64,000 nt of DNA, from the NCBI RefSeq assembly GCF_020520425.1, contig NC_079488.1, forward strand, positions 24,554,247 to 24,618,246, read 5' to 3'. The notes under the pieces were generated by a model. It was not told the origin of the DNA and did not search any database. It saw nothing but the letters and a program-made list of their open reading frames with translations. Each line of letters opens with the position of its first letter. Positions within the stretch are counted from its first letter, which is position 1. Positions 57,304 through 64,000 of this stretch are shown here, one piece after another. This stretch comes from Spinacia oleracea (taxonomy: Eukaryota > Streptophyta > Magnoliopsida > Caryophyllales > Amaranthaceae). Made by a program: the position numbers and the translations under genes.

Positions 57304-59522
57304 GTCTCCCACTTGTCCTTAGGGACAAGTGTGCATTTCCTAATTCCTTTGTCGCTCGATGCTTGCTCTTGAACATAAGGTAAGAATTGTCATCCTTATT
57401 ATGTCCAGAGGTGTTTCTCGGTTTCAGAGTTCAACTCATCAAATAAACAGATAATCCTAGCCTATGATTCATCTGAGCACGGCCATGCATTTTACAGTTT
57501 CTAGCTCTCCGAGTGGCCTTGTACAACTTTTAGCATCTCATCCCGATTTATGGGAGGCAATCCCAATCTTGCGATCTTGAGATTAGACTTCGTTTGATAG
57601 GTGATTACCTGAGCGTCGCCTTTATAGCCTCCTTTTACGGTGCGACGGTTGATAACGTCAAAGTAAGCAGTTCTCAAACAAGTAATCTCAAATCACTCAG
57701 GTATTGAGGATTTAGTGTCTAATAATTTTAATGAAATTTACTTATGAAAGATTTTCATCTCTTACAGTAAAGTTTCATAGGTCTGTCCGATCGATACTAG
57801 TCTTCCCAAAGTAAGTATCTATGCAAATGATTACGACATTGCCATGTCCACATAGTTCAAGAAATAGAACTACTAGTCATCTTGCATTCTAGTCGTCTAA
57901 CGTTTTCTATGCGTCCATCTTTATAGAAAACTCCGACCAGGGACCATTTTCAACTTTTGACATTCAAGTTCACTTGATAGACATTTCTTAGTCACAGGAC
58001 TGGTCCTGATAGTCTATCTTGAATATTCGTCAAATTGAAGGGACTCATCATTTAATCTAAACCAAGATTATTAAGTGGAATATGAAAATACATTTCATAT
58101 ATGATAAATGTTCAACCCCAAAGTTTTACAACCATGGGCCTCAAACCCATCTTTAAAACAGTTTATGGAATTCAAAGCTATGCTTGATTTCCAGTGCTAC
58201 AACGTGAGTGTTGCTTCTCACTTGTTGCATAGGTTTAGTTATCATGATTTGCCAATCATAATATCTTTTTCATCGAATGTTCTTCGAGATATGATGATAA
58301 GATCTTTTGAGTATGTTTATTTTGTGATCTAGTCTTTCTTGCTACATTAGTGGTTCTACGCATTTTGCAATGAAGAACCATTAAGTCAACAGACATGTGA
58401 TCTACCCAAATTCAGTGAAGAACTCTTTAACATAAACAACCCTGTTTTATTGCTTCTTAGGCAATAAGTACTTTTACTTCAACTGTTTAGGTTGCTAGTG
58501 ATGCTTTGTTTGGATTTACTTCTCCAAGCAGTTCACAGATTTGCGGAAGACTTTCCAACTATATCTTAGAACATAGAAATTATTATTTAATTTCCCAAGC
58601 AACAACTCATGGTCTCCCATCCATGTTGCCATTTCAAAACACGATGCTCTATAGCTCGTCCTTGCCAATGGTTAACTCCAAAGGGATCTTTCTTGATCAT
58701 TTGCCAGTGTTTATGCGTGTAGCATCAATATTTAGCATATCTTTATTTCCTTGAGTCAGGAACTGTTCCTATGTACCTTTTCAAGTACCTTAAGTTTTTC
58801 TTGATCTCAATCTAGTTGATCTTCACTTAGATCAATAGAGATTGGTATATGTTCGTCATGCCTGAAGTCATACGATACGTTTTTGGCGATCCTCATATTA
58901 TATCATACATGATAATTTCCTTTGCAGAATAATTCCCAATTGAATTCTATTCATGTATCTTTAGCTCATTCAATTTCAGTAGATACTGAATCCAGCTAAA
59001 TTCTTTGACATATAATATAGGTTTAAGAATCTCACTTGGATCCTTTGATGTTTAACTTAGTAAATGCTTATACATAGTTCAAACATTCTTTACTTGGATT
59101 TATTCACATGGGTCGAATATCTCCAATGGAGTCTTTCGTGTTTGATTTAGTAAATGCCATTACTTAACAATATTATAAGATCTTTGTAACTAGATCTTAA
59201 TACCCAGTATGTACTAAGTTTCGCCATGGTCCAACATTGATGAATAATTTCAAATCTAAGTCATTAGCATTTGAGTTTTATTTCACAATAGAGAGATATG
59301 TGTGTGACACACATAGGACCAATTAAGTTTTTATGTACTCCCACTAAACTTCTTATATATCTATAAGAATCATGTACATTTTATGAAACTAAAATACTTA
59401 TTAGCTTCACTAAAATACAGTTTTAATTCCCAATTTGCTTGCTTAAATCTGTACTTAGATTTCATAAGCTAGCTTTCCTTTTCAAGTATTTATTTGGATC
59501 CACAAATCCTATGACATACCAT

Positions 59523-59789
59523 TTACATAGTTTCTTCCAACATTTGATTGAGGAATTCGTTTTTGTCATCCAATTGCCATATGTACCAATATGAAATCAT
59601 TGCTTGAATTATAGACTTAAGCATTATGATTATGCATGAGGTTTCAACACAATCCACGCCGTGAATTTGCTTGTAACCTTTAGCAACTAATCTAGCTTTG
59701 TGTGTGAACACAATTCCATGTTTGATGGTTTTTATCCTTAAAACCAATTTGCAACCAATAGGTGTTAACCCATTCTTGCAAATCAACAA
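59523..59789 (-). pseudogene. Copia reverse transcriptase relic
   Basis: An 88-codon minus-strand frame matches the start of Copia RT: PIGCKLVLRIK, HKARLVAKGYKQIHGVD, IWQLDDKNEFLNQMLEE. The usual TFSPV and MDVKTAFLNG positions are altered (ETSCII, LDDKNEFLNQ). It is flanked by decayed sequence and is non-functional. Confidence 0.75.
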
Positions 59790-59972
59790 AATTTCAATTT
59801 TTTCATCAATACATTGGTTATGTTTTATGGCCTTTAACCATCTAAAACATTTGAGTCTATATATGGCCTTTAACCATTTTAGGGAATCTAGGTTTCGTCA
59901 TAGCTTTCTTACAAATCACAAACTTATTAATCTACATGATAATAGTTTGACTGCAAGTTTTAGGTTTCTTCA

Positions 59973-60637
59973 TGATACAGTTTTAGCTAGCAATTGGAAC
60001 CAAAACTGATTTGGGTTCAATGGCTCATTTTGTGTGCATGGTGACTTGGATTGAGTGAGCTCGTTATATGGTCCTTATTATCAAGGTGGTACGTTAATCA
60101 AACTGGTCCGTTTAATCACATTGGTCCGCTTGTTTAAACAGATTGTACGCACTTATCATTTTTAATTGCTTTGGTTAAAGTCGGTTTAATAAAGGGATAT
60201 TTGTTTAAATCCCCAATTTAAATCCAGTCATTACTTAGCTTTGATTATTGCTGTTTGTAAGGAGAGTTTTAAGCCTTTGTAACCTCCAATTTAGTGACTG
60301 AATTAGGAGGCTTTAGAGCTTGTAACTGCCAGTTTTAAAGGCTCTTAAATGGCTCTTAATTAGCCGTTTAAAGCTCTTGTAGCTGTTGGTTTTTGGCTAT
60401 TTATAGTCAGCTTCTTGATTGGAATAAACAACCAACTGGATGATTAAAACACTTGTTTGTTACATTTCGAATTATAGTTTATAATTCAGCCTTTTTCTTT
60501 GTTTTGGACGCGTTTCCTATTCAAAGAACTGATTGTGAGTCAATAGGTCTTGTCTTGCATTCACGATCAACGAGTTAAAGGTCTAGCTTGTTAATCAACT
60601 ATCCTTGTTTATACAACGAGTTTTTAAACTCGTATCA
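59973..60637 (+). repeat. 5' LTR of the chromovirus (start approximate)
   Basis: The end AACTCGTATCA is followed four bases later by the PBS. TGATACAG at 59973 mirrors that end best; TGATTTGGG at 60007 is the alternative. TATTTATAG at 60399 is a likely TATA box. The second LTR is not available to confirm the limits. Confidence 0.55.
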
Positions 60638-60641
60638 TTAG

Positions 60642-60653
60642 TGGTATCAGAGC
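60642..60653 (+). other. Primer binding site for initiator tRNA-Met
   Basis: TGGTATCAGAGC four bases after the LTR end. Its last five bases form the start of a 15-base duplication flanking the adjacent insert. Confidence 0.85.
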
Positions 60654-60663
60654 TGCTGTTCGT

Positions 60664-60710
60664 GTGATCCGCCCAAAAAAAAAAAAAAAAAAAACAAAAG
60701 AAAAAAAGAA
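60664..60710 (+). mobile_element. 47-base poly(A)-tailed insertion with 15-bp target duplication
   Basis: AGAGCTGCTGTTCGT occurs at 60649-60663 and again at 60711-60725. Between them is GTGATCCGCCC followed by A20 and an A-rich tail. This is the signature of target-primed retroposition of a LINE- or SINE-type 3' end, extremely 5'-truncated. Confidence 0.7.
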
Positions 60711-60744
60711 AGAGCTGCTGTTCGTAATTCTTACAAACTGAAAT

Positions 60745-63700
60745 ATGGATTTTGATGATCCTGACTTTCTACAACATCTCCAAGAAGCCTTGAAGAACGT
60801 TAGAGATGGGGGGTATCGTAGGCCTCCTAGGCGTGATCTACGGGCTATGGATGAATTCAAAGTCACCGAACTTCCTGAATTTGTTGGTGGAACAGATCCG
60901 GAAGCCTATTTGGAGTGGGAGCGCAAAATAGAGAGAATGTTCGATTTCAAGGACATTGATGATGAGAAGCGTTGCAAATATGCCATATTGAAGCTAGGAC
61001 GAGGGGCTTCATTGTGGTTCGAGGGACTGAAATCCAAGAGAATACGTGAAGGGAAGGAGAAAATTACCTCTTGGGAGTCTTTGAAACGTAAGCTACGTAA
61101 AAGTTATGTGCCAACAACTCATAGAATAACAACTTATCGTAAAATTGCCGAATTGAGGCAAGGAAAAATGAGTGTGGCTGAATATATTGATGAGTTTGAA
61201 AAGTTGTCCTTAATGGGAGAAATTGAGGAAATTGAGGAACAAAAACTGTCCAGATTTTTAAGGGGTCTAAATTATAATATTGCCAATACCGTAGACCTTT
61301 ATCCATATTCTGATTTTGACACTCTTTTTGGACTTTGTTTAAAATTGGAAAATCAAGTGAAGGCAAAATATGGGGGAGGGTCTAGTATGGATGGTAACGC
61401 CAAGTCTTGGGCTAAATCCGAACCTAGCTTGAAACCAAACACATCACCTAGTACCGTAGGTTCAAGTAATTCTACGGCTGTCCCTAAACTATCTAACCCA
61501 ACCAAAGAAACAAGTCTGTCCAAGGTGCGTTGTTTTAAGTGTCAAGGGTTTGGGCATTATCAAAATGCATGTCCAAATAAACGAGTAGTGACCTTGAGAG
61601 AAGCTGTTGAATGTCATGAGGAGTTGTTGGAAGAGGAAAAGAGGTTGGGGGACGTATTTGTGTTTGATGAGAGTGGTGATGAGGAGGAAGAGGAAGGGTA
61701 TGAGGCTCCAATTTATGACACAAATCTGGTTCTTAGAGCGCTTCAAACTCAAATTTCACCTACTGATCTAGACCAACGAGATCAGTTGTTTCATACTAAA
61801 TGTCTAGTGAAAGATAAGTGGTGTAGTGTAATTGTTGATGGGGGGAGTTGTACCAATGCTGTTTCTAGTGAAATGGTGTCAAAATTAGGCTTAATCACTA
61901 CTGCCCATCCTAGGCTGCGCACTCCATTGGCTTGATGATGGTAATAGTGTAAAAGTGTCAAAGCAAGTAAGGGTTGGTTTGACTATGGGTTCGTATGTGG
62001 ATGAAGTTCTTTGTGATGTTATTCCTATGGATGCTTGTCATATTTTGTTGGGTCGTCCTTGGCAGTTTGATAGGGACGTGATTCATAAAGGGAGAAGCAA
62101 TGAGTATGAATTGAGAGACAAAGGCAAGAAAATTGTGCTAAAGCCTATGTCATCTCAAGCGGTTCGATCCATGAGTGTGAAACAAAAGAAAAAGCCGAAT
62201 CTCACCATGTTGGCTAGTGAACGAGAAATTGAGCAAGCTCTTGATCATGGAGAGTTGGTGTATTTGCTCGTGGCTAAGGAGAGTCCAATTGAAGGCCAAA
62301 ATTGGAAAGAAGGCAGTCCCATTGTCGAATTGTTGTTTGAGTTCAAGGATGTATTTCCGGATGAATTACCACCAGGTTTGCCCCCTATTCGTGGTATTGA
62401 ACATCAAATTGATCTTATTCCAGGAACTTCTTTGCCTAATAAGGCTTCCTATCGTTGCAATCCGGAGGAAACAAAGGAATAACAAAAGCAAATTGATGAA
62501 CTTGTGAATCGAGGCTATGTTAGAGAAAGCTTGAGTCCATGTGTTGTTCCGGTGTTGCTTGTGCCTAAGAAAGATGGAACATGGCGAATGTGTGTTGATA
62601 GTAGGGCTGTAAATAACATTACCACCAAGTATCGTTTTCCAATTCCGGGACTTGATGATATGTTAGATGAGCTCCATGGTTCGAAGTTGTTCTCAAAAAT
62701 TGATTTGCGAAGTGGTTATCATCAGATTCGGATGCGTGAAGGAGATGAGTGGAAAACGGCTTTCAAGACAAAACATGGTTTGTATGAGTGGACCGTCATG
62801 CCATTTGGTCTCACTAATGCTCCTAGTACGTTTATGAGGCTAATGAACGAAGTGCTTAAATCATTTTTGGGCAGATTCGTTGTGGTATATCTTGATGACA
62901 TCTTGGTGTATAGTAGGAACGAAGAGGAGCATCTGATTCATTTGAGGGATGTTTTTGAAACACTTAGAGCTCAAAGACTCTATGGGAAGCTAGAGAAGTG
63001 TTCATTCCTTGTTGACAATGTTGTATTCTTGGGCTATGTGGTTTCGAAAGATGGAGTGTCCGTGGATCAGTCCAAGATCGAGGCTATCAAATCGTGGCCT
63101 AATCCTAAAACTATAAGTGAGGTGCGTTCATTTCATGGTCTTGCTTCATTTTATAGACGTTTCATTCGTGATTTCAGTACTATTACTAGTCCTATCACTA
63201 CTTGCTTGAAGAAAGGTGCTTTTGTATGGGGAGAGGACGCTCAAAAGGCGCTTGATGTGATTAAAGAGCGTTTGTGTGCTGCTCCTATTTTGGCGCTGCC
63301 AGATTCTCTCAACCTTTTGAGGTCGAGTGTGATGCTAGTGGAGTGGGGATTGGTGCTGTTTTGATCCAAGGTAAGCGTCCCATAGCTTATTTTTCGGAAA
63401 AGTTAGGGGGTGCTCGTTTGAATTATTGCACTTATGATAAAGAGTTCTATGCCATTGTTAGAGCTTTGGATCATTGGAGTCATTATTTGCGTTCTAGCCA
63501 CTTTGTTTTGCATTCTGATCATGAATCTTTGAAGTATATTAATGGGCAACAAAAATTGAGCCCAAGGCATGCTAAATGGGTTGAGTTCTTGCAATCCTTT
63601 CATTTTTCTTCGAAATACAAAGATGGTAAAAGCAATGTGGTGGCTGATGCATTATCACGAAGGTACACTTTGCTTGCTACACTTGATGTTCGTTTGTTGG

Positions 63701-63990
63701 GGTTTGAAACCTTAAAAGATTATTATCATGATGATGGTGATTTTGGAGTTGCATTCGAGAAATGTGCAGTTGGTGCTTATGGGGAGTACATGTTGCAAGA
63801 TGGGTTTCTTTTCAAAGGTGATTTTGTATTCCTAAGCATTCAATTCGTGAGTTACTAGTGCGTGAGGCTCATGGTGGAGGATTGGCTGGTCACTTTGGCA
63901 TAGCCAAGACCTTGGAAATATTGAGAGAACGTTTCTTTTGGCCTAAAATGTTAGGTGATTTAACAACATTGTGAATAAATGTGTGACTTT
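60745..63990 (+). pseudogene. Chromovirus gag-pol, multiply broken
   Basis: Gag starts MDFDDPDFLQHLQEAL, with YLEWERKIERMFDF, SWESLKRKLRKSYVP and LSRFLRGL, and zinc knuckle CFKCQGFGHYQNAC near 61530. Protease has IVDGGSCTN near 61835. RT (62504-63300) has [54 protein letters not shown] and YLDDILVYS. RNase H has [13 protein letters not shown] and the integrase zinc region has REAHGGGLAGHFG. Breaks: frameshift near 61925, TAA at 62480, frameshift near 63300, another near 63820. Order protease-RT-RNase H-integrase with a single RNase H marks a chromovirus lineage; the window ends before core and chromodomain. Confidence 0.9.
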
Positions 63991-64000
63991 TCATATGGCC

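Larger units (their letters stand above)
55939..59972 (-). mobile_element. Degenerate Copia element, 3' part, inserted in Tat pol
   Basis: Minus-oriented: LTR 55939-57303, a polypurine stretch AAGTGGGAGAC beside it, and about 2.6 kb of internal DNA with an RT relic at 59523-59789. Most of the interior has no open frame. The right limit, where a chromovirus LTR seems to start, is approximate. Confidence 0.7.
59973..64000 (+). mobile_element. Chromovirus-type Gypsy element (right end beyond the window)
   Basis: Plus-oriented: 5' LTR, initiator-Met PBS, and gag-pol through the integrase zinc region at the window edge. Several frameshifts and a stop show it is inactive. The 3' LTR is out of view, so LTR age and target duplication cannot be read. 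Confidence 0.85.

Noticed and set aside
28288..60653. tRNA gene fragments at TGGTATCAGAGC
   Set aside because: The 12-base matches directly follow LTR ends and are primer binding sites; no cloverleaf surrounds them.

Overview
This is plant nuclear DNA. It has spliceosomal introns, a cytosolic ribosomal protein gene, an organelle RNA-editing factor, TA-flanked Stowaway-type MITEs, and nested LTR retrotransposons primed by initiator-Met tRNA. The codon use and protein sequences fit a core eudicot. The antisense DUF7745-like and plant-mobile-domain genes inside Tat-lineage Gypsy elements made me think of Caryophyllales (spinach/beet relatives), but that is inference only.

Positions 1-18,704 form a gene-bearing segment with three host genes. 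A chloroplast FAD-dependent oxidoreductase (PDE327-like) lies on the minus strand; nine exons are in the window and its 3' end runs off the left edge. RPL32 (plus strand, 3 coding exons) and the RNA-editing factor MORF8 (minus strand, 4 exons) converge on each other. Small MITEs sit in introns, and a foldback element abuts the MORF8 5' end. Positions 18,705-27,880 are gene-poor: foldback and Stowaway MITEs, a CGGTCC-motif array, a short interstitial telomere-like tract, and a Helitron 3' terminus with a decayed ABCF5-like gene fragment behind it.

Positions 27,881-64,000 are almost entirely retrotransposons. A young Copia element (27,886-33,172; matching 5-bp target duplication; LTRs about 1.3% diverged) has one nonsense codon in its polyprotein. 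A LINE RT fragment (34,231-35,536) is then interrupted by a Copia-type LTR (35,537). That LTR is interrupted by a Tat-lineage Gypsy element (36,220), which is interrupted by a second Gypsy element of the same family (43,905). The second one's pol is interrupted by a degenerate Copia element (55,939). A chromovirus-type Gypsy element starts near 59,973 and runs off the right edge.

The most interesting feature is the cargo of the two Tat elements. Between integrase and 3' LTR each carries, in antisense, two gene-like units with their own TATA boxes and introns. One is a 7-exon gene with the aminotransferase-like plant mobile domain (PMD). The other is a DUF7745-like gene. Each unit is preceded by a copy of the same roughly 50-bp segment, which contains the polypurine tract and a perfect 9-bp stem-loop. 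The two copies of the PMD gene carry different inactivating lesions, so they probably decayed independently from an intact source. Several breaks (stops, lost splice sites, frameshifts) can be placed to the base, and insertion order can be read from the nesting.
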